From contig JAFGFN010000165.1 in NCBI GenBank assembly GCA_016931035.1, forward strand, positions 1 through 40,940: a stretch of DNA of 40,940 nucleotides. Direction: 5' to 3'. How positions within the stretch are numbered: position 1 is the stretch's first letter; each line of letters begins with the position of its first letter. The DNA comes from Candidatus Sumerlaeota bacterium. Its GTDB lineage: Bacteria > Sumerlaeota > Sumerlaeia > UBA8349. The notes beneath the pieces are model-generated. The model saw nothing but the letters and a program-made list of their open reading frames with translations. It had not been told where the DNA came from and made no database searches. Below, one piece after another: positions 16,299-23,966 of the stretch. A program made the translations under genes and the position numbers.

Positions 16299-16501
16299 TT
16301 CGATGGGTCCGTTTCGGGTCGATTCCCAGGCTTGGCGGCGTCGGCGCGCGCGTTGGCAAGACGCTCGACCAAGTCTTTGGCTTCTTCGAGCCATTCGATC
16401 TGCTGGTCGAAGGTCATGCTCATGCCTCGCCGGAGCAGGTTCCATTCCGCCGCTTCGTAGCTCATGTCGTCGGGTGGGGGGATCTTGATAGGCTTAGTCA
16501 T
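16295..16501 (-). CDS. Small acidic hypothetical protein beside a nucleotidyltransferase
   Basis: The 68-residue protein (MTKPIKIPPPDDMSYEAAEW...) is predicted to be mostly helical in its middle, with an acidic helix around FDQQIEWLEEAKDLVERL and a disordered tail. I do not recognise a named family. It overlaps the nucleotidyltransferase gene by 8 bp upstream and the lipoprotein gene by 4 bp downstream, which argues that it is translated. Position and size are those of a partner or antitoxin of the nucleotidyltransferase, but nothing in the sequence proves that. Confidence 0.68.
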   Translation of the reverse strand: MTKPIKIPPPDDMSYEAAEWNLLRRGMSMTFDQQIEWLEEAKDLVERLANARADAAKPGNRPETDPSK

Positions 16502-17006
16502 GCGTTTCTCGCAACATCTGTATGCGTTTCAGCTGCAGCGAGTCGTCCTGGTCCTTGGGGCGACCGGCGACGTCCTTCATGGCGATCAGAGTCTGGAGAG
16601 CGAGAACAGGCACTTCGACTCCGTCGCCGAATCGTTTCCGCTCCGCCTTCTCCCACTCCGCATCGAAATCGAAGGGAAATTGGAGAAAGAGATCGACTGT
16701 CACGTCGTCGGGCTGCTTCCCGTCCAGATTCAAGACAAGAGCGTGTTTCTCTTCGATCCACTGCCGCCGCTTGTCGTCGTCGGCAAGGTCCTTCAATGCG
16801 ACCGGGACCCGCGGACGATATCCTAATGAATCGAGTACCTCTACGGCCTTGAGCAGATTCTCTCGCTCCATGGCCAAGGCGATGTCGATATCGTCGGTGT
16901 AACGCGGATAGCCGTGCGCGACCACCGCCAGGCCGCCGGCGACCAGGTACCGCACCCCGGCCTCGTTGAGTCTCCCGAAGATGTTTTCCACTTCCGCTTT
17001 GCGCAT
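16494..17006 (-). CDS. Nucleotidyltransferase, AbiEii/DUF6036-like
   Basis: The 170-residue protein has the minimal polymerase-beta-type nucleotidyltransferase signature: Gly24-Gly25 (AGGLAV), Asp39 and Asp41 (TDDIDI), and a likely third acidic residue Asp105 (VTVDLF). Members transfer nucleotides to protein or RNA targets. Many AbiEii-like members are toxins of toxin-antitoxin or phage-exclusion systems, but housekeeping-like relatives with unknown substrates are also common. The start has no clear Shine-Dalgarno sequence. The overlapping 68-residue gene downstream may be its partner. It sits 69 bp downstream of glmS on the same strand. Confidence 0.82.
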   Translation of the reverse strand: MRKAEVENIFGRLNEAGVRYLVAGGLAVVAHGYPRYTDDIDIALAMERENLLKAVEVLDSLGYRPRVPVALKDLADDDKRRQWIEEKHALVLNLDGKQPDDVTVDLFLQFPFDFDAEWEKAERKRFGDGVEVPVLALQTLIAMKDVAGRPKDQDDSLQLKRIQMLRETHD

Positions 17007-17075
17007 AGGAAGGTTCGATCACCCGTCGGCGATGCCTGCGCCGTCAATCCGAAATCCGCCTTTTGCAATACGAAA

Positions 17076-18902
17076 TCACTCGACCGTCACGCTCTTGGCC
17101 AGGTTGCGGGGTTTGTCGATGTCGCACCCCTTGGCGGCGGCGACGTGATACGCCAGAAGCTGGAGCGGCACCACAGTCAGGAATGGCGTCAGGAGAGGAG
17201 CGACCCGCGGGACGTAGATCGCTTTCTCGACCTTCGACGCGATCCGGTCGTCTCCCTCCGTGGCGATGGCGATGATGCGGCCCTTGCGGGCGCGGATCTC
17301 CTCGATGTTCGAGATGACCTTGTCGTAGACCGGGTCCTGGATCGCGATGACGACCACGGGCATGTTCTCGTCGATCAGCGCGATGGGGCCGTGTTTCATT
17401 TCCGCTGCCGGATAGCCTTCGGCGTGGACGTACGAGATCTCTTTCATCTTGAGCGCGCCTTCGAGCGCGATGGGGAAGTTGATCCCGCGTCCCAGATAGA
17501 GGCAGTTGGTGGTGTGCTCGAAAATCGGGACGATTTCGCGCACCTGCGGGTCGGTTTCGAGGACCCGCTCGATGAGATCGGGGATCTTCACTAGATCGTT
17601 GAGAATCGTCGAGTACGTCTCGAGCGAGAGATTCCGCAGGTGGCCGAGTTGGAGCGCGAGAATCGTCATCACGGCCATCTGGGTGGTAAACGCCTTGGTC
17701 GAGGCGACGCCGATTTCGGGACCGGCGTGCGTGTAGGAACCGGTGCCCGCTTCGGTCGCGATGGTCGAGCCGACCACGTTGCAGATTCCCATGACGTGCG
17801 CGCCTTTGGCCTTGGCCTCGCGCAACGCGGCGAGCGTGTCGGCCGTTTCGCCCGACTGGCTGATGAAGATCGCGAGGGTTTCCTCGCCGACGATCGGGTT
17901 GCGATAGCGGAATTCCGAGGCGTACTCGACTTCGGTGGGAACGCGGGCCAGTTCCTCGAGCATGTACTCGCCCACGAGTGCGGCGTGCCAAGCCGTGCCG
18001 CAGGCCGAGATGATGACTCGTTCGAGCGAGCGCAGCTGGTCGTCGCTATAGGCCGTGATGCCGCCCAGGCGGGCGAGGCCCTGGTCGGCGCGGACACGCG
18101 CGGCGAGGGTATTGCGCAGAGCGCTGGGCTGCTCGAAGATCTCCTTGAGCATGAAATGATCGTAGCCGCCCTTTTCGATCGCGTCGATTTCCCAAGTGAT
18201 TTCGTCGGGGCGGCGAACGACCGTCCGGTCGGCGAACGTCATGGTGCGGTAGCCCGTGGGGGTGAGTTCGGCCATTTCGCCGTCGCGCAAATAGACGACC
18301 TGGCGCGTGTGTTGGGCGAAGGCCGACACGTCGCTGGCCGCAAAGTACTCGTTGTCCCCGATGCCCAAGACGAGGGGGCTTCCCTGGCGCACGGCGATGA
18401 GGCGGTTCGGGTCTTCGAGGGTCAGGATCAGGAGTCCGAAAGTCCCTTCCAGGTGCGTGAGCGCGCGTTGGATGGCGGCCACCACGTTGCCGTCCATGTA
18501 CTCGGCGATGAGATGGGCGATCAGCTCCGAGTCCGTCTCGCTGACGATCTTATGGCCCTTCTTGAGAAGCAGCTCGCGCAACGCGTGATAGTTCTCGATG
18601 ATGCCGTTGTGGACCAGGGCGATCCGGTGCTTCTCGTCGAAGTGAGGGTGGGCGTTGGGCACGGTGACCCCTCCGTGGGTCGCCCATCGGGTGTGGGCGA
18701 TCCCCAGGACGCCCGTGAAGCGGTCGTCGACGAGTTCGTCGAGCTGCGACACGCGCCCAACCACCTTTTCGCTCTGGATCGCTCCGTCCTGGATGACGGC
18801 GAGTCCCGCCGAGTCGTAACCCCTGTATTCCAGGCGCTTGAGCCCTTCGAGCAACATGGGCGCGACCTCGCGCCGAGAGACGATTCCAACGATTCCACAC
18901 AT
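17076..18902 (-). CDS. glmS: Glutamine-fructose-6-phosphate aminotransferase
   Basis: With the ATG at 18902 the protein has 608 residues and begins MCGIVGIV, so that Cys2 becomes the N-terminal nucleophile after Met removal. The N-terminal glutaminase domain (to about 220) frees ammonia from glutamine. Two SIS sugar-isomerase domains (SQSGETADT and related motifs) use it to make glucosamine-6-phosphate for peptidoglycan and lipid A. The C-terminus KSVTVE is typical. The long frame to 19025 would bury Cys2 and is rejected. AAAGG lies upstream of the start. doxX lies 211 bp upstream; no ribozyme-like leader was recognised. Confidence 0.97.
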   Translation of the reverse strand: MCGIVGIVSRREVAPMLLEGLKRLEYRGYDSAGLAVIQDGAIQSEKVVGRVSQLDELVDDRFTGVLGIAHTRWATHGGVTVPNAHPHFDEKHRIALVHNGIIENYHALRELLLKKGHKIVSETDSELIAHLIAEYMDGNVVAAIQRALTHLEGTFGLLILTLEDPNRLIAVRQGSPLVLGIGDNEYFAASDVSAFAQHTRQVVYLRDGEMAELTPTGYRTMTFADRTVVRRPDEITWEIDAIEKGGYDHFMLKEIFEQPSALRNTLAARVRADQGLARLGGITAYSDDQLRSLERVIISACGTAWHAALVGEYMLEELARVPTEVEYASEFRYRNPIVGEETLAIFISQSGETADTLAALREAKAKGAHVMGICNVVGSTIATEAGTGSYTHAGPEIGVASTKAFTTQMAVMTILALQLGHLRNLSLETYSTILNDLVKIPDLIERVLETDPQVREIVPIFEHTTNCLYLGRGINFPIALEGALKMKEISYVHAEGYPAAEMKHGPIALIDENMPVVVIAIQDPVYDKVISNIEEIRARKGRIIAIATEGDDRIASKVEKAIYVPRVAPLLTPFLTVVPLQLLAYHVAAAKGCDIDKPRNLAKSVTVE

Positions 18903-19113
18903 AGAAAAAGACCTTTCTCGGTTTGTGGCGCCGAGCGGCCGCGGGCCGCTTGAGAGCGGGCCGCGCGCCTCGCGGGGCGCCCGGATGTTCCTCCCCATTC
19001 TGATTCCCGGGACGGCGGATCGCAAGGTTTAAGATGCAGGGGCTGTGGTGGCGCCGCGGAGTTCGCTTGCGGGAGAACCGGGGAGTGTCGGGCGGGGAGG
19101 CGCGGACAGGGTC

Positions 19114-19638
19114 TCAGACCATCCAGCGTGGAAGACGGTTTCTCAGGAAGTAGTCCGTCCCGTAGGTGCGTCCGGCTCCCGTGAGCATCAGAACCAGCAT
19201 GATCGCGGCGAAGGAGGTGGTGTTGTGAGGCATGGCCAGGGGGCTGTCGAACGCCAGGAAGAAATTGAGCATCATGAAGATCCCGCCCATGCAGGCCAGG
19301 CGGGTCAACGTACCCGTGATGAGGGCGAGGCCCGTCATCAGCTCGCCGAAAACCACCAGAAAGGCGAATACCCAGATGTACGGCTCGACGACGCCGTGAA
19401 CGAACGTCCGGTAGAAGGCGTACGGATAGCCCGCCTTGTCGACCGACGCGATCAGGTTCTCCCCCAGCCGCTCGGGATGAGACAAGAGCATTCCGCCCTT
19501 CTCGCCCACCTTGCCGAGCGAGGCGACAACGAAATAGAAACCGACGTAGAGCCGCAGAGGAAGGAGAAGCCAGAGCCGCGCCGTCACTTCGCCGTGAGGC
19601 ACTCGAAGGTTGGGCATCGTTGCCGGTCGGAAAACCAT
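19114..19638 (-). CDS. DoxX-family membrane protein
   Basis: The ATG at 19638, preceded by GAGGAGCGGAACC, gives a 174-residue protein with about four transmembrane helices, typical of the DoxX family. Conserved-looking features include LRLYVGFYFVVASLGKV near the first helix, a second helix block around VFGELMTGLALITG, and the C-terminal GAGRTYGTDYFL. DoxX proteins are inner-membrane proteins linked in some organisms to thiol or oxidative stress metabolism; the role here is unknown. The frame is open to 19896 but the extra 86 residues are Arg-rich and not membrane-like, so they are left out. Confidence 0.85.
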   Translation of the reverse strand: MVFRPATMPNLRVPHGEVTARLWLLLPLRLYVGFYFVVASLGKVGEKGGMLLSHPERLGENLIASVDKAGYPYAFYRTFVHGVVEPYIWVFAFLVVFGELMTGLALITGTLTRLACMGGIFMMLNFFLAFDSPLAMPHNTTSFAAIMLVLMLTGAGRTYGTDYFLRNRLPRWMV

Positions 19639-20003
19639 GGTTCCGCTCCTCGGGAAAGAGGTCGTGCGGACATCGCTCGGTAGGCCGTGGGTTCGGGAGT
19701 TCGAACCGCGTGGGAGGCGTCTGCGAAAACGCGCTCGCCCGGCGCGACCCTGCCGTCCTCTCCGTCCTCGCTTTGAATCCCACTCGCACCGACTATATCG
19801 AAACGCAACCCGGCGACACAAGGCTTTTCGGCGCGGACGACCGGACGGGCGACCCGTCCATTCCGCCAAATCGAGAAAGAGGAGATCGCGCGCCAAGAAC
19901 TCCGCAAGGCTCGCCGAATCAACACTATACGAGACCGGGGCGCCGCCGGTAAGGGCGAATTCTCTTGAAGCCCTCGTTCTCTTCTGGTAGCGAGAAGGTT
20001 ACC
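19639..20003. other. Divergent intergenic region doxX-lpxI
   Basis: No gene is visible in this 365-base gap. It contains the possible doxX promoter at 19792-19821 and, closer to lpxI, an AT-rich CACTATACG (19923-19931) that could be a -10 region on either strand but has no good partner -35 box. Confidence 0.55.
19792..19821 (-). promoter_or_regulatory. Possible promoter for doxX-glmS
   Basis: On the minus strand TTGTGT (19821-19816), an 18-bp spacer and TATAGT (19797-19792) form a promoter-like pair with a good -10 and weak -35, about 155 bases upstream of the doxX start. Confidence 0.35.
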
Positions 20004-20846
20004 ATGGCTTCACCGCTCCATCCGCCCGATGCTCTCCGCCAGATCCCCCGTCTTGGCCTCATGGCGGGCGAGGGGCGATTCCCCATCCTGGTCGCCCAGG
20101 CGGCGACGCAGAACGCGATTCCCGTCACGGCGTTCGCCATCGAAGGGGTCACGCCGCCCGAGTTGGCCGGATTCGTCGAACAGATGCACTGGCTCAAACT
20201 CGGGCAGTTTTCGCGCTTCATCGACCAGCTCCATGCCGACGACATCCGACACGTCGTCATGGCGGGGCGCGTCGCCCACAACAACCTCTGGAGATACCGC
20301 GGTTTCGACGTGCGAAGCTTGAGAGTTCTCAAGAACATGGTGAATCGCAAGGCGGACACGCTGCTCGGGGCGGTGGTCGAGGAGCTGGCGCGAGAGAATG
20401 TCACGGTGATCGATTCTTCGCTTCTCTTGACCGAATGCCTTCCCAAGAAAGGGCTTCTCACGCCCCAGCGCCCGCTCACGGAACGCGAAGAGAAGGACAT
20501 CGAGTTCGGTCTTCCCCTTGCGCGCCAGATCGCGGGTCTCGACATCGGGCAGACGATCGTGGTCAAGGACCTGGCGGTCGTCGCGGTCGAAAGTCTCGAA
20601 GGCACGGACGAAACGATCCGTCGCGCGGGCCGGATCGCCGACGGCGACATCGTGGTCATCAAGGTGAGCAAGCCCCAACAGGACCGGCGGTTCGACCTGC
20701 CGGTGGTCGGACCCGAGACGATTCGTTCGATTCGCGAGGCGGGCGGCGGGGCGCTGGCGGTGATGGCGGGCGAGGCGTTGTTTTTCGATCAAACCGAGGC
20801 CATCGCCTTGGCGCACGAATCGAACATCGCCATCGTGGCGGTGTGA
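20004..20846 (+). CDS. lpxI: UDP-2,3-diacylglucosamine pyrophosphatase LpxI
   Basis: The 280-residue protein matches the LpxI (DUF1009) family in length and key stretches: LGLMAGEGRFPILVA at the start, VVMAGRV in the N-domain, and GLDIGQTIVVKDLAVVAVES...GTDETIRRAG in the C-domain. LpxI hydrolyses UDP-2,3-diacylglucosamine to lipid X in lipid A synthesis and replaces LpxH in many phyla, so this organism probably makes lipid A. The ATG at 20004 has AAGG five bases upstream. Other lpx genes are not in the window. The cupin gene follows 24 bp later, probably in the same transcript. Confidence 0.92.
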   Translation: MASPLHPPDALRQIPRLGLMAGEGRFPILVAQAATQNAIPVTAFAIEGVTPPELAGFVEQMHWLKLGQFSRFIDQLHADDIRHVVMAGRVAHNNLWRYRGFDVRSLRVLKNMVNRKADTLLGAVVEELARENVTVIDSSLLLTECLPKKGLLTPQRPLTEREEKDIEFGLPLARQIAGLDIGQTIVVKDLAVVAVESLEGTDETIRRAGRIADGDIVVIKVSKPQQDRRFDLPVVGPETIRSIREAGGGALAVMAGEALFFDQTEAIALAHESNIAIVAV

Positions 20847-20870
20847 TTCTCCGGGCAAGGAGAGGGCGAG

Positions 20871-21149
20871 ATGAGCGAAATCCAAGTCGAAGAGAATCCG
20901 AGCGAGGAGCGGCTGCGCCAGCTCGGCGTGCGGGACTGGCCGATTTGGACGAAAGAGGTGTCGGAGTTTCCTTGGTATTACGAAGAAGAAGAGACCTGCT
21001 ACATTCTCGAAGGCGACGTCCTGGTCACGCCCAAGGACGAAGGTGAACCGGTCCGGATCGGCGTGGGCGATCTGGTCGTCTTCCCTCAGGGCATGTCGTG
21101 CCATTGGGAGATCCGCAAGGCCGTCCGCAAGCACTACAAGTTCGGGTGA
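20871..21149 (+). CDS. Small cupin (DUF861-type) protein
   Basis: The 92-residue protein is a single cupin domain of the DUF861/EutQ-like kind, with WxxWxKE near the start, EEEETCYILEGDV as the first motif and VGDLVVFPQGMSCHW as the second. AAGGAGAGGG lies upstream of the ATG. Such proteins may bind metal and a small ligand; several have no known activity. It follows lpxI by 24 bp and is probably co-transcribed, but no functional link is known. Confidence 0.85.
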   Translation: MSEIQVEENPSEERLRQLGVRDWPIWTKEVSEFPWYYEEEETCYILEGDVLVTPKDEGEPVRIGVGDLVVFPQGMSCHWEIRKAVRKHYKFG

Positions 21150-21176
21150 GACACCGAATCCGAGAAGATCGGTTCA

Positions 21177-21233
21177 GAGTACAGCCTTCAGGCTGCTTCA
21201 GACATTCGAAGAAGCAGGCTGAAGCCTGTACTC
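21177..21233. repeat. Long imperfect palindrome between convergent genes
   Basis: Two 23-base arms (21177-21199 and 21211-21233) are complementary at 21 of 23 positions around an 11-base loop. The arms begin and end GAGTACAG...CTGTACTC and contain CTTCAGGCTGCTTC. It sits between the cupin stop and the mutY stop, where it could terminate both transcripts. The wording is like dispersed palindromic elements, and a related unit occurs at 38552-38567. Confidence 0.8.
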
Positions 21234-21253
21234 CAGACTCGAGATCCAGGGAG

Positions 21254-22450
21254 TCAGAAATCCATCCCGAAGAAGTCGCCGCTTTCGGACAAGAGGTCGA
21301 GGATTCTCTTGTGAGGCGCGCCGAGAGGGAGGCGGCGAATCTCGTCGAGCGTCGCCCAGCGACGCGTCTCTTCTTCATTCACCGCGTCTTGCATGTCTTT
21401 CCGTCTCTTCCCTCTTCTTTCATCCTTCATCCTTCCGCCTTCATCCTTCTTCTTCTGGGCGGTGCACAGGAAGACGCGTTTGCGAATCTTGTGTTTCGTC
21501 ACCTGGTGTTTGATCTCGGCCCATTCCTCGTCCACGCGGATCGCCACGCCGCACGTCTCGCGCACATAGTCGCGAAGCGTGCGTTGCGGGTCGCGTCCGG
21601 GTTCGAGTTCGACCGAGGGGAATTCCCACATCTTGCGGTACCGGCCCGAGTCGCCCGCGCGTCGCACGACGAGGTAGCGTCCGTCGCGGCGGATGGCGGC
21701 GCAGACTTCTTCGACCGATTCCGAGGCCGGACGCTTGGCCGTGGCGGGATAGTCGAGCGGATTGCCCGTCTTGAGCGCCTTGCACAAAGTCCGGACCGGA
21801 CACGCCGGGCATTCGGGCCGGGCGGGAGTGCAAACGCGCGCGCCGAGTTCCATCAGGGCCTGGTTGAAGTCGCCCGGCCGCTCGGACGGGATCAGGCGCA
21901 GGGCGATTTCTTCGAGTCCCGCGTGGACGCGGGCGACCGACGGGTTCTCGGCCAGGGCGAGGAGCCGGCACAGGACGCGCGCCACGTTGCCGTCCACGGC
22001 CGGCGCGACGATCGAGAAAGCGATGCTCGCCACCGCCCCGGCCATGTAGCGGCCGACGCCGGGGAGAAACAACAGATCGGCGAACCGCGCCGGCACCAGG
22101 CCGTCGTACTCGTCGACGATCTTGCGCGCCGCGGCGTGGAGGTGGCGAGCGCGGTTGTAGTATCCGAGTCCGGCCCACATTCTCAAGACCTCGGATTCGC
22201 GCGCCGCGGCCAGGCTCTCGACGCTCGGGAAGCGTTTCATGAACGCTTCGTAGTAGGGAATGACGGCGGCCACCTGGGTTTGCTGGAGCATCGCCTCGGA
22301 GACGAGGATCGCGTAGGGATTGCTCGTCCGGCGCCACGGCAGGTCGCGTTTCTCCTCGTCGTACCATTCCAGGAGGCGCCAGGTCAGGGCGCGCACCTGG
22401 CGCGTGGTGGGCATGGCCGACCGAAAGACAGGCGTTTCTTGGCGGACCAT
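21254..22450 (-). CDS. mutY: A/G-specific adenine glycosylase MutY, with insertion in the C-terminal domain
   Basis: The 398-residue protein removes adenine mispaired with 8-oxoguanine. It has the catalytic Glu52 (SEAMLQQTQV), the helix-hairpin-helix (LPGVGRYMAGA, about 129-139), Asp153 in VDGNVARV, and the [4Fe-4S] cysteines Cys207, Cys214, Cys217 and Cys223. The C-terminal Nudix-like, 8-oxoG-recognising domain covers about 245-390. Within it residues about 332-361 form a Lys/Arg/Glu-rich insertion, partly encoded by TTCATCC heptamers. It is divergent from dnaN. The enzyme should be active since the insertion lies in a loop between strands. Confidence 0.94.
   Translation of the reverse strand: MVRQETPVFRSAMPTTRQVRALTWRLLEWYDEEKRDLPWRRTSNPYAILVSEAMLQQTQVAAVIPYYEAFMKRFPSVESLAAARESEVLRMWAGLGYYNRARHLHAAARKIVDEYDGLVPARFADLLFLPGVGRYMAGAVASIAFSIVAPAVDGNVARVLCRLLALAENPSVARVHAGLEEIALRLIPSERPGDFNQALMELGARVCTPARPECPACPVRTLCKALKTGNPLDYPATAKRPASESVEEVCAAIRRDGRYLVVRRAGDSGRYRKMWEFPSVELEPGRDPQRTLRDYVRETCGVAIRVDEEWAEIKHQVTKHKIRKRVFLCTAQKKKDEGGRMKDERRGKRRKDMQDAVNEEETRRWATLDEIRRLPLGAPHKRILDLLSESGDFFGMDF
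21419..21446. repeat. Heptamer repeat (TTCATCC) in mutY
   Basis: Units TTCATCC, TTCATCC, TTCCGCC, TTCATCC lie in tandem at 21419-21446. They fall in the coding sequence for the charged insertion of MutY. This is the same heptamer as in rlmN (13900-13927, other strand). Confidence 0.85.
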
Positions 22451-22639
22451 CCGGGCCTCCGTGAGGAAAAATCGCTTGCACTTTCAAGGGACATTACATA
22501 GCCTAAGGCCGTCTTTTTTGCCACCGAGAATTCCCGGAGCCTCGAACGCTCGACGTCCACAGGTTCCGGCGAGATCCGCGGGCGAATGCGGCGCGCCGAC
22601 GGCGCCGAGCGGCCACTCAAGACCGAAAGGAAACGATCC

Positions 22640-23767
22640 ATGAAGCTCCGTTTCGACAAAGACGTGCTCGCCTACGCCACCAACACGACTCAAGGCGTCG
22701 CCAACCCGCAGAGCAGCCTGCCGATCCTCGGCAACATCCTGATCGCCGCGCGGCCCGACGGCGTGGTCTTCACGGCAAGCGACATGGAATCGTGCGTGCG
22801 ATGCACCGTGCAGGGCGAAGTCGAGGAGCCGGGGCGGGTGACCGTTCCGGCGCGCACGTTTCACAGCATTGTGAAGGAGCTCCCGGCGGGAAAAGTGGAC
22901 CTGGATTTCTCGAGCGCCTTGGCTTCGATCTCGAGCGGCTCGAACCAGTATCAGCTCACGACGCAAGCGCCCGACGACTTCCCCACGTGGCCCGATCTTC
23001 AGGCCGGGACCACGGTGACGCTCGAGCAGTCGGCGCTCAAACGCATCCTGGGCAACATCATTTTCGCCTTGCCCCAGCGCGACCCGCGCAAGGTCCTCCT
23101 GGGCGCGTTGTTCGATCTCAAGGACAACGAGATTATCTGCGTCGCCACCGACGGCAAGAAGCTCGGCCTGTCGCGATGCGACGTGCCCGAGATCTCGGGC
23201 GTCCAACCCACGAGCGCCATCATCCCGAACAAGATCCTGAACGAAGTCAGCCACAACCTGCGCGACGAAGGCTCGGTGCGCCTCCTCATCGGCGAGCGAC
23301 AGATCGCGTTCGACATGGGCGATCTCGTTTATCTGAGCAACCGGATCGACGGGATTTTCCCGAACTACGAGATGGTCGTCCCGAAGGAGTTCAACAAGCT
23401 GATCCGCCTCAACCGTACGGCGTTCATCGAAGCGGTGCGCCGCGCGGCGATCATCAGCGAGGAGCACAACAACTCGATCGTGATGCGGTTCGAGGCGGGC
23501 CGCGTGAGTTTCAGCTCGCGCACCTTCGAGGTCGGGTCCTACCAGGGATCGCTCGAAGTGGGTTACGACGGCGAGCCGTTCGTCATCGCCTTCAACCACA
23601 CCTATCTGACCGACACGTTCCGTGTGATCGAGAGCGACGAAGTGGTCATGAAGGTGAAACAGAACGCCGCGCCCGTGGTGTTCGTCCAACCCGACGACGA
23701 CAAGTCGCTCTTCCTCGTCATGCCCATCAAGCTCACCGACATCGCCGAATTCGGCGAGCAGGAATGA
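22640..23767 (+). CDS. dnaN: DNA polymerase III beta subunit (sliding clamp)
   Basis: The 375-residue protein is the beta clamp that holds the replicative polymerase on DNA. The three-domain clamp pattern is clear, with MKLRF at the start, VPARTFHSIVKELP in domain 1, PNKILNEV in domain 2 and the terminal MPIKLT pattern that usually reads MPMRL. The ATG at 22640 follows GAAAGGAAACG. No dnaA, recF or gyrB lies beside it, unlike the common oriC arrangement; its neighbours are mutY and a glycosyltransferase. No DnaA-box cluster was noticed. Confidence 0.96.
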   Translation: MKLRFDKDVLAYATNTTQGVANPQSSLPILGNILIAARPDGVVFTASDMESCVRCTVQGEVEEPGRVTVPARTFHSIVKELPAGKVDLDFSSALASISSGSNQYQLTTQAPDDFPTWPDLQAGTTVTLEQSALKRILGNIIFALPQRDPRKVLLGALFDLKDNEIICVATDGKKLGLSRCDVPEISGVQPTSAIIPNKILNEVSHNLRDEGSVRLLIGERQIAFDMGDLVYLSNRIDGIFPNYEMVVPKEFNKLIRLNRTAFIEAVRRAAIISEEHNNSIVMRFEAGRVSFSSRTFEVGSYQGSLEVGYDGEPFVIAFNHTYLTDTFRVIESDEVVMKVKQNAAPVVFVQPDDDKSLFLVMPIKLTDIAEFGEQE

Positions 23768-23966
23768 GGTTCGTGCGAGGAACGGCGGGTAGGAACCGCT
23801 TCATCGGGCTTGACTGTGCAATCTCCGACTCCATTCATTCCGATTCTTTCTACCGCGGGAGAACCGGGAGACCGTGATCGACGGCTCCCGGACGACGCCG
23901 GACGGGAAACGGTTCGACTTTCCGACCGACGCCCCTCGCCTTTCCGAGAGAGATAATTGGGACGGT

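Noticed and set aside
17640..18953. 437-residue open frame antisense to glmS
   Set aside because: It is fully covered by the well-supported glmS gene and shows no recognisable domain.
18903..19113. Possible glmS ribozyme in the glmS leader
   Set aside because: The gap is GC-rich with simple direct repeats, and I could not find the conserved glmS ribozyme core.
19668..19760. tRNA-like GGTTCGAAC on the minus strand
   Set aside because: The T-loop-like string is not flanked by a pairing T-stem, and no acceptor or anticodon stem could be built around it.
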